Part shown: piece after piece, positions 40,918 to 49,419 of the stretch
Layout of the letters: every line of letters starts with the position of its first letter
Position numbering within the stretch: the first letter of the stretch is position 1
Source of the DNA: Bacillota bacterium
GTDB taxonomy: Bacteria > Bacillota > Clostridia > Christensenellales > SZUA-584
Length of the DNA stretch: 64,000 nt
NCBI GenBank assembly: GCA_023460085.1
Contig: JAEWRI010000043.1
Coordinates: 112,760-176,759, forward strand
Direction of reading: 5' to 3'
Translations under genes and position numbers: made by a program
Notes under the pieces: model-generated
What the model was told of the DNA's origin: nothing
Seen by the model: the letters and a program-made list of their open reading frames with translations, nothing else
Database searches by the model: none

Positions 40918-42559
40918 TTTGATCACCCTGTGAAAATATTTGATAGAGTGCATAACCGCCTGAAAGGTTGACCGCGTCCCGTCCGTGCTGACGAAGGATG
41001 CGCTCGGCGGAATACCCGCGCTCGCCAGTGCCGCTGAAACAAAGTACGGTATTGTTCTCGGGCAGCTCCTGCAGGCGATCCCTCAGGGTTTCAATGGGGA
41101 TGTTGATTGCGCCGGGAAGAGTACCTGCCGCGTATTCTTTGGACGTGCGTACGTCCAGCAGTAAGCGACCCGTCCGCAGCGCATCTTGCCAGTGTATGAT
41201 ACGGCTGAGACCGCGTACCACGTTCTGTGCAGCATAGCCTGCCAGATTGACAACATCCTTTGCCGCGCCGAACAGCGGCGCGCTGCACAGCTCCAGCCCG
41301 CAGAGATCCTCGGCGGTGAATCCGGCGCGTATGGCGGTTGCCAAGACATCAATGCGCCTGTCTACACCCGAGCCGCCAGCCAGCTGCGCGCCGAGAACGA
41401 TGCCTGAACGCGGATCGAACAGCAGCTTGACCACGATATCGTTGGCACCCGGATAATACGCAGCGCGCGACGCGGCGCGAGTAAATACCTTTTCATAGGG
41501 AATACTCGCGGCTTTAAGCCTTGCTTCCGAGAATCCGACGCTCCCGATTTGGGTGTCGAAGAGCGCTAGCGAGAATACGCCGAGCGTACCTTCATACCGG
41601 GAAGGGATGCCGCAGATACTGTCCGCGGCGACATGCGCCTGGCGTGCGGCGGCGGAAGCGTACGCTGCCACGGTGCGCCCCAAAGCGCCCTTTACTTCCG
41701 CCGCGTCACCTACGGCCCAGATATTGCCATCGCTGGTGCGCTGGCATTCGTCGACGACGATGCCCCCGGAAGGTCCAATAACTATCCCTGCCTGCTGTGC
41801 GAGTGCGGTTTCAGGGTGAACGCCCGCCGCGATGACGACGATGTCGGCGAAGGCATCCGGACCGTCCGAAAAGCGGACGCGCAAACCCTGTTCGCCCGCG
41901 TCTTCAACGGAAGTTACGTAGGTACCAATGCCCAGCGCCACCCCATGCTGCTCCAGCGCGAGCACGGCGAATTTTGCCATGTCTGCGTCAAGTTCCGGCA
42001 GCAGATGGTCCGAGGCTTCGGCGAGTCCGGTAATTACACCGCGTCGGGCAAGGCTTTCCGCAGCCTCCAGACCGACGCAGCCGCCGCCCACCACGATGGC
42101 ACGCCGCACCCTGCTGGACTGTATCGCCGTACGGATGGCGAGCATGTCTTCGTAGCTGCGCAGCATGAATATACGCGGGTCGTCAATTCCCTGGATGGAG
42201 GGAAGTACTGGGGCAGACCCGGTTGCGATGACCAGCTTGTCGTAGGGGAGGGAAAAGAAATCGCCGTTTTCCCGGCTGATGCCGCTGATGGTTTTGGCTT
42301 CCCGATTCAGCCCAGTAACCTCGCAACGCAGCATGACATGTGCTCCGTAGTGTTCCCGGAACCCTTCTGGCGAGCGCATCAGCAGCGAACACGGATCATT
42401 CACGACACCTCCGATGCAGCTGGCGAAGCCGCAATGGGCAGGTGAAAGGTGCGCCCCGCGCTCCACCAGCGTTATTTTTGCGGTTTCGTCCAGACGCCGC
42501 AGCCGTGCTGCCGTGCCCGCGCCGCCTGCGGATCCTCCGATGATTACGATGTTTTGCAT
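40898..42559 (-). CDS. CoA-disulfide reductase with C-terminal rhodanese domain
   Basis: 553 residues. FAD motif GGSAGGAGTAARLRR (8-22); single active-site Cys43 in the HCGFASCIGGVV segment as in CoA-disulfide reductases; NAD(P)H motif VVGGGCVGLEAAE (~157); second FAD motif IWAVGDAAEV (~280); dimerisation domain to ~445; rhodanese domain ~460-545 with LLLDVRTSKEYAAGTLPGA and loop CFSGTGERGYSA holding its Cys. Such fusions reduce CoA disulfide and CoA or glutathione persulfides with NAD(P)H in the cytoplasm. GGGGTGG precedes the ATG. First gene of the operon that includes the ArsR regulator. Confidence 0.93.
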   Translation of the reverse strand: MQNIVIIGGSAGGAGTAARLRRLDETAKITLVERGAHLSPAHCGFASCIGGVVNDPCSLLMRSPEGFREHYGAHVMLRCEVTGLNREAKTISGISRENGDFFSLPYDKLVIATGSAPVLPSIQGIDDPRIFMLRSYEDMLAIRTAIQSSRVRRAIVVGGGCVGLEAAESLARRGVITGLAEASDHLLPELDADMAKFAVLALEQHGVALGIGTYVTSVEDAGEQGLRVRFSDGPDAFADIVVIAAGVHPETALAQQAGIVIGPSGGIVVDECQRTSDGNIWAVGDAAEVKGALGRTVAAYASAAARQAHVAADSICGIPSRYEGTLGVFSLALFDTQIGSVGFSEARLKAASIPYEKVFTRAASRAAYYPGANDIVVKLLFDPRSGIVLGAQLAGGSGVDRRIDVLATAIRAGFTAEDLCGLELCSAPLFGAAKDVVNLAGYAAQNVVRGLSRIIHWQDALRTGRLLLDVRTSKEYAAGTLPGAINIPIETLRDRLQELPENNTVLCFSGTGERGYSAERILRQHGRDAVNLSGGYALYQIFSQGDQNGHGKG

Positions 42560-42572
42560 AAATCCACCCCGG

Positions 42573-42592
42573 ATATCTACTTATCTAAATAT
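42573..42592 (-). promoter_or_regulatory. Candidate ArsR operator
   Basis: Imperfect AT-rich palindrome ATATCTACTTATCTAAATAT (14 of 20 positions symmetric), 14 bases upstream of the reductase ATG, i.e. in the promoter/leader region of the operon that encodes the ArsR protein. Binding is inferred. Confidence 0.4.
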
Positions 42593-42691
42593 GTTTATTT
42601 CGACAGAACACCGCTATTTCCTTTATATTGTGCCGCAATGGAGAAGCGAAATTCCATAAAGGAGGGCGGTGCGCGTGAGAAAGGTTTCCTG

Positions 42692-42720
42692 TTGGACATG
42701 CGCCAAAAATCTGCTATAAT
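42692..42720 (+). promoter_or_regulatory. Promoter of the sugar isomerase-like gene
   Basis: TTGGAC (42692-42697), 17-base spacer, TATAAT (42715-42720). Confidence 0.8.
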
Positions 42721-42736
42721 ATCTGCGGAGGCGTGT

Positions 42737-43543
42737 ATGCGGTTTGGAATGTCCACAGCCTGTTTCTTTCCGGAAGTGTATCTTGAGGACACCATAGATG
42801 TGATCGGCGGCATGGGAATCGACACGCTGGAGGTTTTCTTCAGTTGTCTCGGCGAATACAGGCCGGTTTTCGTGGATTCGCTGGTGAAGCGTGTAAAAGC
42901 GCAGGGCGTTCGCGTATACTCCATTCACGCGTTTTCATTACAGTTTGAGCCGCAGCTTTTCACGCGGCATATGCGAGCCCGGCATGAGGCGGAGGGGATT
43001 TACCGGGAGGCTCTGGAAGCCGGAGCGGCTCTGGGCGCGGAAGTGTACGTATTTCACGGCCCGGTTAACTTAAAACGCATGCGGCTGGACAGCCTTGATT
43101 ACGACAGCATCGCGGCACGCGCGGGAGAGCTGGCGGATACGGCGGCGGAATACGGTATCAGGCTGGCTTGGGAGAATGTCCACTATTGCTGGTACGAACG
43201 CCCGGATTTTGCACGGGAGATGCTGCGGCGCGCGAATACCGACAATTTGTACTTTACGCTGGATGTGAAGCAGGCCGCGCAGGCGGGGTACGATCCGACG
43301 GACTTTCTGGCAGATACGGCGGGCCGCCTTGCCAACGTCCATTTGTGCGATTATGCGCACTATCCGGACGGTGTTTTGCCCAAGCTGCCTTTTACGGGAG
43401 AGATGGACTGCGTAAGACTTCGGGATGCGCTGAAGGAAAGCGGCTATGACGCGGGCATGATGCTGGAAGTTTACCGGCACAATTATGAAAGCCGCGCACA
43501 GCTCGCGGATAATTTCTCCCAGGTACGTTCCTTTTTCTCATAA
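42737..43543 (+). CDS. Sugar phosphate isomerase/epimerase family protein (TIM barrel)
   Basis: 268 residues of the xylose-isomerase-like TIM-barrel superfamily (AP endonuclease 2 type). Strand ends carry the metal-site residues: IDTLEVFFSC, YSIHAFSL, VYVFHGP, LAWENVHYC (Glu), FTLDVKQA (Asp), NVHLCDY (His/Asp), MMLEVY (Glu). GGAGG lies 6 bases before ATG 42737; an in-frame upstream extension would start before the promoter. Cytoplasmic enzyme acting on a sugar or inositol-type substrate; the exact reaction cannot be read. Divergent from the reductase operon. Confidence 0.88.
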   Translation: MRFGMSTACFFPEVYLEDTIDVIGGMGIDTLEVFFSCLGEYRPVFVDSLVKRVKAQGVRVYSIHAFSLQFEPQLFTRHMRARHEAEGIYREALEAGAALGAEVYVFHGPVNLKRMRLDSLDYDSIAARAGELADTAAEYGIRLAWENVHYCWYERPDFAREMLRRANTDNLYFTLDVKQAAQAGYDPTDFLADTAGRLANVHLCDYAHYPDGVLPKLPFTGEMDCVRLRDALKESGYDAGMMLEVYRHNYESRAQLADNFSQVRSFFS

Positions 43544-43612
43544 ATTACCACAGAGGCAATGTTTCAAGAGCACCCTTCGGGGTATTTATAAAAAAAGATG
43601 GGGTGGACGAGC

Positions 43613-43984
43613 ATGAAAAAGGGCGGTATTCTCAGCGAAAAAATTTGTGTTACCGCAGCCTCTCAGTGCAATCCTAATAAAGCCCCTGTCCGGATTACGG
43701 TTCATCGGCTGGGCCTTATTATCGCGTCAGCCATACTCGTATTTGCGTTTGTATTTTGTGTCTATACCGTGGTAGACTCGCTGCTGACCATACAGCGTGT
43801 AAGCGCTGAGAGTAACGCGCTGCGTCAGACGCTGGAAGCCCAGAACGGACAGCTGGAGACCTATTCCCAGCAGATTGGTGAAATGGAGCAGGCGGTATCC
43901 GAAGCGGATACGGCGGGGACTGCGGATGACGGAACCGTGCCGCAGCAGAGCGAAACGCCGGAGACTGTACTTGTGCGGCAGTAA
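43613..43984 (+). CDS. Membrane-anchored coiled-coil protein upstream of bactofilin
   Basis: 123 residues. Cytoplasmic N-terminus, one transmembrane helix (LGLIIASAILVFAFVFCVYTVV, residues ~33-54; quoted parts LGLIIASAIL and VFAFVFCVYTVV), then a coiled coil (SAESNALRQTLEAQNGQL to EMEQAVSEA) and a low-complexity tail. The topology resembles septum proteins of the FtsL/DivIC class but sequence does not prove it. GGTGG precedes ATG 43613. The bactofilin gene begins 43 bases after its stop, suggesting a joint role in cell-envelope shape or division. Confidence 0.75.
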   Translation: MKKGGILSEKICVTAASQCNPNKAPVRITVHRLGLIIASAILVFAFVFCVYTVVDSLLTIQRVSAESNALRQTLEAQNGQLETYSQQIGEMEQAVSEADTAGTADDGTVPQQSETPETVLVRQ

Positions 43985-44027
43985 GGCTGCAAGGATATAC
44001 ATGACACAGCATAAAGGAGGGGTTATT

Positions 44028-44459
44028 GTGGCAAAACCGAGAATAGAGGAGACTCGAAATTACAAAAACATACCGGATGCATGCATTCCAAGCGCGACTT
44101 CTTTCACGGGCGACATCAACACGAAAGCGGGCGTGCGCATCGATGGGAGCATCAAGGGCAACGTCATAGCTGTAGGCAACGTGGTGATTGGGCCCGAGGG
44201 AATGGTGGAAGGTCAGGTTGGCGGCAGAGACATCAACATCGCGGGCGGTGTGACGGGTAATGTGACATCGACCGCAACCGTACAGCTGCTTTCGGGCGCA
44301 AAGCTGCTGGGCGACCTGGAAGCGGTCAGCCTCGCGATTGAAGAAGGCGCGACGTTCAAGGGCAAGTGTACAATCGGCCCGGCAGATAAGGGACCCGTAG
44401 CAAGCTCTGCGCGTCTGGTGGAGAAGCCCGGTGAGCCGGGGAAACCGGTAAAGGCGTAA
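44028..44459 (+). CDS. Bactofilin (polymer-forming cytoskeletal protein)
   Basis: 143 residues with one bactofilin domain (~25-115): TSFTGDINTKAGVRIDGSIKG region, then VGNVVIGPEGMVEGQVGG and GATFKGKC, the short beta-helix rungs of the family, flanked by disordered ends (Pro/Lys-rich C-terminus). Starts with GTG 44028, 7 bases after AAAGGAGGGG; an upstream ATG (44001) has only a weak site. Bactofilins polymerise without nucleotide at the membrane and position wall-modifying enzymes. A terminator follows. Confidence 0.93.
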   Translation: MAKPRIEETRNYKNIPDACIPSATSFTGDINTKAGVRIDGSIKGNVIAVGNVVIGPEGMVEGQVGGRDINIAGGVTGNVTSTATVQLLSGAKLLGDLEAVSLAIEEGATFKGKCTIGPADKGPVASSARLVEKPGEPGKPVKA

Positions 44460-44486
44460 GGCATGCGGTCATAGCCGTATAATGCA

Positions 44487-44511
44487 GAGCGTCCTTCGGG
44501 ACGCTCTTTTG
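44487..44511 (+). terminator. Intrinsic terminator after bactofilin
   Basis: GAGCGTCC/GGACGCTC with a TTCG tetraloop (44487-44506), then TTTTGTTT. Confidence 0.9.
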
Positions 44512-44694
44512 TTTCGTAAGCGCACGTCAGCGGTTCTGACACAGTAATTGTTGATAAACAGGTCGGATAATCCAAACGATATTACGGCAATTACGTTCAG
44601 CGTACTTACGGCTTTACGATATGACAATTTGTGCGCATTGACGCGCGCCGAGCGGGAGAAACTAAACGCAGCAAATAAACATCGGAGTGTGTCT

Positions 44695-45282
44695 ATGGAT
44701 GGATCGTTAATTGTACTGCTGGGGTTTCCCGTACTGTATATCACCGGCAGTCTTCATAAAGCCGCCGCTTTTCTTAAGGTTTCCGGTAAGGCTTTCGTAC
44801 TGTACTTTGCGTGCACGCTGGCGCTTTTGCTGCTGCCAACGGTTCGCATTGCGGAAAATTTTTCGCTGAATTTTGCCGGGTTATTCTATTGCTTTGCGCC
44901 CGTAGCGTTGATCATTCGGCAACGGTATTTTCCCCCGGGAGTACCCGTTGCCGGGGCGCTGTGTGTGCTTGTGGCGTGCATCGCGGAGCTGATTTGGGGT
45001 GACTATACGCTGACCTTTCTGCCGTACGCCGAGGGCGTCGCGGTTGCCTTGCTGGCTCTCATTTGCGTCGGGCGCCGGGCGGCGGTATTTGCGCCTGTAC
45101 TGGCAGGAATTTTCGAAGCGGCCACGCACACGGTGCGCCTGATATCCGGCATGGATCCCACTCCATGGCTGTCAGGAGTTTGCGCAGCTTCCGTGGCGCT
45201 GGCGGTATGCTTTTTTGCAGGTACTTTTCGCCTGCAGCTGCCCCATTTGCAGCGCAGTACTTCGCGGCACGCAGAAACGTGA
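44695..45282 (+). CDS. Predicted integral membrane protein
   Basis: 195 residues with about six hydrophobic segments (GSLIVLLGFPVLYITGSL, FVLYFACTLALLLLP, FAGLFYCFAPVALII, PVAGALCVLVACIAELIW, EGVAVALLALICV, LSGVCAASVALAVCFFAG). CGGAG precedes the ATG 44695. Family not recognised; the layout is that of small Clostridia inner-membrane proteins of unknown function. The next gene has its own promoter. Confidence 0.75.
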   Translation: MDGSLIVLLGFPVLYITGSLHKAAAFLKVSGKAFVLYFACTLALLLLPTVRIAENFSLNFAGLFYCFAPVALIIRQRYFPPGVPVAGALCVLVACIAELIWGDYTLTFLPYAEGVAVALLALICVGRRAAVFAPVLAGIFEAATHTVRLISGMDPTPWLSGVCAASVALAVCFFAGTFRLQLPHLQRSTSRHAET

Positions 45283-45307
45283 TATGGCGCTTCTCAGGGA
45301 AATCAGG

Positions 45308-45313
45308 TATAAT
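45308..45313 (+). promoter_or_regulatory. -10 box before the DUF512 gene
   Basis: TATAAT 31 bases before the TTG start; no convincing -35 at 17 bases. Confidence 0.4.
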
Positions 45314-45344
45314 AGCCCGAGCAAGTATTGCGAGGGCTGTTTTA

Positions 45345-46622
45345 TTGTTTGAAATAAAAAGCGTGCGCGGCGCAGCGGAGGCTGCGGGGCTGCATGCGGG
45401 CGACAGAATAATTTCCGTTAACGGTGAACCGCTTCTGGATTACATCGATTACGTATGGTTTTCCGGAAAGGAACGACTGCGTTTTTGCGTACAGCGAAGC
45501 GGGGAGATTCTTAAGCTGAACATGTACAAGGACGAGAATGTCGATATGGGACTGGAATTCGTGCAGCCGCTGCTGGGGAAAAAGCGCGTATGCGGTAATC
45601 GGTGCGTTTTCTGCTTCGTCGATCAGCTGCCGAGAGGGATGCGCAAGAGCCTGTATGTCAAGGACGAAGACTGGCGCTGGTCCGTACTGGCGGGCGGTTA
45701 CGTTACGCTGACGGACATCGGCAGGGACGAGCTGCGGCGCATACTGCGGCGCGGCGCAAGTCCGCTGTACGTTTCCGTACACACGGTGGATGAGGCGCTG
45801 CGGCGGCGCATGACGGGCAACGAGGGCGCGCTGAGCATCCGCCCGCTGCTGCGAAAGCTGAAAAGGCGGGGTATATTCTTTCACGCGCAGGCAGTTGTCT
45901 GCCCGGGCTGGAACGACGGAGACAAGCTGGAGGAAACCTGGCGGTTCCTCGAGGGGCTGTATCCGGCGGCACGCAGCCTTGCCGTAGTGCCGGTGGGTCT
46001 TACGGAACACAGGGCGGGGCTGCCGGAAATTTTGCCCGTATCCAGGGAAGACGCGCTGCGAACCGTCAAAGAGGTTGAAAAATGGCAGCAGGCATGTTTA
46101 AATAGAGTGGGCACTCGATTCGTGTTCGCGGCAGACGAGTATTATCTGCGCGCAGGGCTGCCGCTGCCTGATGCAGCGAGTTACGAGGACTATCCGCAGA
46201 TAGAGAATGGCGTGGGGCTCATCGCAAAGCTTCAGTCGGAAGCGGAAGAGGCTTTTGCGGAATGCGATGTTCGGCAGGGAGGGCACGTGAGCGTCGTTAC
46301 AGGCGTGGACGCGTATCCCATGATCTGCGAATTGACTGCGCGGGCGGAGAAGGCGTGCGATGCGCGAATAGACGTATACTGTGCACAGAACACAACCTTC
46401 GGGTGCCGCATTACGGTATCCGGACTGCTGTGCGGACGGGACATTGAGCGGGCAACTGCGGGAAAGCTGCTGGGAAAAGCCCTTGTCGTCCCGGGCAATG
46501 CGGTGCGTGAGGGTATTTTTCTGGATGATATGACGCTGGATCAGCTTTCTGAAAAGCTGGGTGTGCCGGTATACGCCGCAGAGGATATGGCGCAGCTGTT
46601 GGCGCTGATACAGAAGGAGTAG
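45345..46622 (+). CDS. DUF512 family radical-SAM-like protein with PDZ domain
   Basis: 425 residues. N-terminal PDZ-like domain (~1-60: AGLHAGDRIISVNGEPLLDY in parts AGLHAGDRIISVNG and EPLLDY), then a cysteine motif CGNRCVFC (CX3CX2C) as in radical-SAM-like iron-sulfur proteins, a barrel segment with SVHTVDEALRRRMTGN and ICPGWNDG-type VCPGWNDGDKLEETW, and the C-terminal DUF512 domain. TTG 45345 is the most likely start (GAGGG 8 bases upstream; the family begins at this PDZ). Function unknown. It is encoded two bases before der, an arrangement conserved in Clostridia. Confidence 0.9.
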   Translation: MFEIKSVRGAAEAAGLHAGDRIISVNGEPLLDYIDYVWFSGKERLRFCVQRSGEILKLNMYKDENVDMGLEFVQPLLGKKRVCGNRCVFCFVDQLPRGMRKSLYVKDEDWRWSVLAGGYVTLTDIGRDELRRILRRGASPLYVSVHTVDEALRRRMTGNEGALSIRPLLRKLKRRGIFFHAQAVVCPGWNDGDKLEETWRFLEGLYPAARSLAVVPVGLTEHRAGLPEILPVSREDALRTVKEVEKWQQACLNRVGTRFVFAADEYYLRAGLPLPDAASYEDYPQIENGVGLIAKLQSEAEEAFAECDVRQGGHVSVVTGVDAYPMICELTARAEKACDARIDVYCAQNTTFGCRITVSGLLCGRDIERATAGKLLGKALVVPGNAVREGIFLDDMTLDQLSEKLGVPVYAAEDMAQLLALIQKE

Positions 46623-46624
46623 GA

Positions 46625-47941
46625 ATGGCAAAACCACTGGTGGCCATTGTCGGACGTCCCAACGTCGGCAAGTCCACGTTTTTCAATCGAATTGCGGGAA
46701 GGCGCATCGCTATCGTGGAGGACATCCCGGGCGTGACGCGGGACCGGCTGTACGCCGACGCGGAGTGGCTGGGCCATACGTTCACGATGATCGATACGGG
46801 CGGCATCGATCCGGATGCCGAAGAGGTGATCCCGAGGCAGATGAGACTGCAGGCGCAGCTCGCCATCGATATCGCGCAGGTCATTCTGTTTTTTGTGGAC
46901 GCAAAGCAGGGCCTCGTTTCGGGCGATAAGGAGATTGCGGAGATGCTTCGCCGCAGCGGCAAGCCCGTGATTACGGTGGTAAACAAGGCGGATAACGCGG
47001 AGCTGGAGCAGACCGCGTACGATTTTTATACGCTTTCGCTGGGGGCGGTGTTCGCCGTCTCTTCCTCACAGGGGCTGGGCCTTGGCGACCTTCTGGACGA
47101 GGTAATCGCTCACTTCGACGTGACGGAAGCTCAGGAAGACGAAAATGTGGTGAAGGTGGCCATCGTTGGGCGGCCGAACGCGGGCAAATCGTCTCTGGTC
47201 AACCGGATCATCGGTGAGGAGCGCACCATCGTTTCCGATGTGGCTGGTACCACGCGCGATGCTGTGGACGTTCCCTTTGAGCGCGGCGGGCAGAAGTTTG
47301 TGCTGATTGACACGGCGGGTATCCGTAAAAAGGCACGCATCGAAGACAAGTCCATTGAGCGCTACAGTGTGATCCGCGCATTGGCGGCGGTGCGCCGCGC
47401 GGACGTGGCGGTGGTGATGATAGACGCGGCGGAGGGCATATCGGAGCAGGATGTCAAGATTGCGGGCTTTGTGCATGAGGAAGGCAAGCCATGCGTTATC
47501 GCCGTGAACAAGTGGGACGTCGTCGAGAAGGACACGCATACCACGAATGAGTACGATAAGCGCATTACGGCGGATTTGGCGTTTATGCGGTATGCGCGGA
47601 CGGTGTATATCTCCGCGCTTACCGGGCAGCGTGTGGACAGGCTGTTCGAGATGCTGCTTTCCGCGCGGGAGAACGGCATGAGGCGTATTACCACCGGTCT
47701 TTTGAATGAGTGCATATCGGAAGCCGTGACGGTGACAGAACCGCCTTCCGACAGGGGAAGGCAGATGAAGGTATACTACGCGACACAGGTGGCGGTTTCT
47801 CCGCCTACGTTTGCTATCTTCGTCAACGATATTCGATTGATGCACTTTTCGTACCTGAGGTATCTGGAAAACTACCTGCGCAAGTCGTTTGACTTCACAG
47901 GTACGCCGATAAAGCTGATGGCCAGAAACAAAAAAGAGTAG
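46625..47941 (+). CDS. der: Ribosome-biogenesis GTPase Der (EngA)
   Basis: 438 residues, normal length. Two tandem GTPase domains: GRPNVGKST, DTGG, NKAD in the first; GRPNAGKSS, DTAGIRKKARI, NKWD in the second; C-terminal KH-like domain ending YFTGTPIKL-type FDFTGTPIKLMARNK. Essential for maturation of the 50S subunit. The ATG lies two bases after the upstream stop with GGAG before it. First of the der-plsY-lspA set. Confidence 0.98.
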   Translation: MAKPLVAIVGRPNVGKSTFFNRIAGRRIAIVEDIPGVTRDRLYADAEWLGHTFTMIDTGGIDPDAEEVIPRQMRLQAQLAIDIAQVILFFVDAKQGLVSGDKEIAEMLRRSGKPVITVVNKADNAELEQTAYDFYTLSLGAVFAVSSSQGLGLGDLLDEVIAHFDVTEAQEDENVVKVAIVGRPNAGKSSLVNRIIGEERTIVSDVAGTTRDAVDVPFERGGQKFVLIDTAGIRKKARIEDKSIERYSVIRALAAVRRADVAVVMIDAAEGISEQDVKIAGFVHEEGKPCVIAVNKWDVVEKDTHTTNEYDKRITADLAFMRYARTVYISALTGQRVDRLFEMLLSARENGMRRITTGLLNECISEAVTVTEPPSDRGRQMKVYYATQVAVSPPTFAIFVNDIRLMHFSYLRYLENYLRKSFDFTGTPIKLMARNKKE

Positions 47942-47999
47942 GGTAAAAACCTTGGCGCACCAAATCGTTCTGGCAATAAGTAACGGGGGAGTCTTGGAA

Positions 48000-48641
48000 A
48001 TGAACTGGATGATGGCGATACTCGCCGCAATTGTCGGCTATTTGATAGGCTGCATATCGTTTGGCTATCTCTCCGCGAAGATTTTCCGCGGCAAGGATAT
48101 TCGAGATGTAGGCAGCGGCAACGCGGGCACGGCCAACGTGATTCGCAACTACGGCTGGGCGGTGGGCGCGGTTACGTTTATCGGCGATGTAGCCAAGGGC
48201 GCGGGCGCGGCGCTGCTGGGCGCGCTGCTGGTGCCGCAGTTGAGCATGGCGACTTCACCGCTGCTTGATTTTGGCGTAAACGTGGACGTATCTATCGGTG
48301 CGTACATCGGCGGCGTAGCGGCTGTAATGGGACATATCTGGCCGGTATTCCTCAAATTCCGCGGCGGCAAAGGCGTTGCGGCAAGCTTCGGCGTATTCCT
48401 TGTGATTATGCCGGTGCAGGCTGCGATTGTATTTGTGATATGCGCCGCCATCATTGCAATAACGCGCTTCGTATCGGTGGGATCGCTGGCGGGTACGGCG
48501 CTGATGGTTATCTGCTCGGTGGTGTTTTACTTTGGGGACTGGGGACATCAGACGGTGAGCCTCATACTGTTCGTGCTCGTGTGGTACTCGCACCGGGCAA
48601 ACATCAAGCGGCTGGCAGAAGGCCACGAGAATACGATATAA
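48000..48641 (+). CDS. plsY: Glycerol-3-phosphate acyltransferase PlsY
   Basis: 213 residues with several transmembrane helices and the PlsY motifs DVGSGNAGTANVIRNYG and KFRGGKGVAASFG. It transfers acyl from acyl-phosphate to glycerol-3-phosphate at the inner membrane, the first step in phospholipid synthesis. ATG 48000 is chosen because GGGGGA lies 9 bases upstream and the first helix follows at once; an in-frame TTG 47994 is possible. Slightly longer than many PlsY because of an extra loop (~95-105). Confidence 0.96.
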   Translation: MNWMMAILAAIVGYLIGCISFGYLSAKIFRGKDIRDVGSGNAGTANVIRNYGWAVGAVTFIGDVAKGAGAALLGALLVPQLSMATSPLLDFGVNVDVSIGAYIGGVAAVMGHIWPVFLKFRGGKGVAASFGVFLVIMPVQAAIVFVICAAIIAITRFVSVGSLAGTALMVICSVVFYFGDWGHQTVSLILFVLVWYSHRANIKRLAEGHENTI

Positions 48642-48657
48642 CCGCCGGGAGGGCAAG

Positions 48658-49383
48658 ATGCGGGAAAAACTGAAGAGGGTCTATGACACGGTGCATGCGC
48701 AGCGCTGCGTAATGCAGATATTGATAGTGACGGCGGCGATTGCGATCGACCAGATTGCCAAGGAGATTGTGACCTCTATGCTGGCGCCGTGGGAATCGGT
48801 GCCGGTGCTGGGCGACATATTCAAGCTGACATATATTCAGAACGAGGGCGCTTCCTTCGGCATACTTCAGGGAAAACGGGTGTTTTTTATCATCGCGACC
48901 GGAATCACGCTGGTTGCGCTGGGCTACTATATGGTGACACAGCGAAAGAAGCAGGGCAATTGGCTGCGCGTATGCCTGTCGCTTATCGCGGCCGGCGCGG
49001 CGGGCAACTTCATCGATCGTCTGACTACGGTTGACGGCTCCAAAAGAGGGTTTGTACGCGACTTTCTGGACTTCAGCGGGCTTCACTTCCCGTGGATATT
49101 CAACGTGGCGGACATGTGCCTTGTCGTGGGCTCTATTATGCTGGGCATCTACATACTCTTCATTCATAAGGAGAAGGACGGCAAACCGATGTTCGCAAAG
49201 CGCGAACATCATGACGAGCTGCTGGAAGGCGATGAGAAGCTGGAGGATGAGGATGCCTCCGGAGATACGAACGATACGGAGGATGTGCACGAAGCGCACG
49301 CCCCCGGAGACAGCGCTGGGCCGGATGGTGACGGCGAAGCAAACGCGGAAACCCAAAAACCAACTGACGGAAAACACGAATAG
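48658..49383 (+). CDS. lspA: Lipoprotein signal peptidase (LspA) with acidic C-terminal extension
   Basis: 241 residues. Four transmembrane helices; catalytic aspartates in AAGAAGNFIDRL and FNVADMCLVVG; conserved YIQNEGASFGI. It cleaves prolipoprotein signal peptides in the membrane. Family members are ~150-170 residues; this one has a tail of ~70 residues after the last helix, rich in Asp and Glu (DEKLEDEDASGDTNDTEDV) and without predicted fold. GGGAGG precedes the ATG. Several lipoprotein genes lie downstream. Confidence 0.95.
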   Translation: MREKLKRVYDTVHAQRCVMQILIVTAAIAIDQIAKEIVTSMLAPWESVPVLGDIFKLTYIQNEGASFGILQGKRVFFIIATGITLVALGYYMVTQRKKQGNWLRVCLSLIAAGAAGNFIDRLTTVDGSKRGFVRDFLDFSGLHFPWIFNVADMCLVVGSIMLGIYILFIHKEKDGKPMFAKREHHDELLEGDEKLEDEDASGDTNDTEDVHEAHAPGDSAGPDGDGEANAETQKPTDGKHE

Positions 49384-49392
49384 ACGGAGCGG

Positions 49393-49419
49393 AGCGCTGC
49401 CAAGGAGCGGCGCTTTTTT
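49393..49419 (+). terminator. Intrinsic terminator after lspA
   Basis: AGCGC/GCGCT stem with an internal extension (49393-49414) followed by six T. An AAGGAG sequence in its loop/3' arm could serve as ribosome binding site for the small frame at 49418. Confidence 0.65.
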
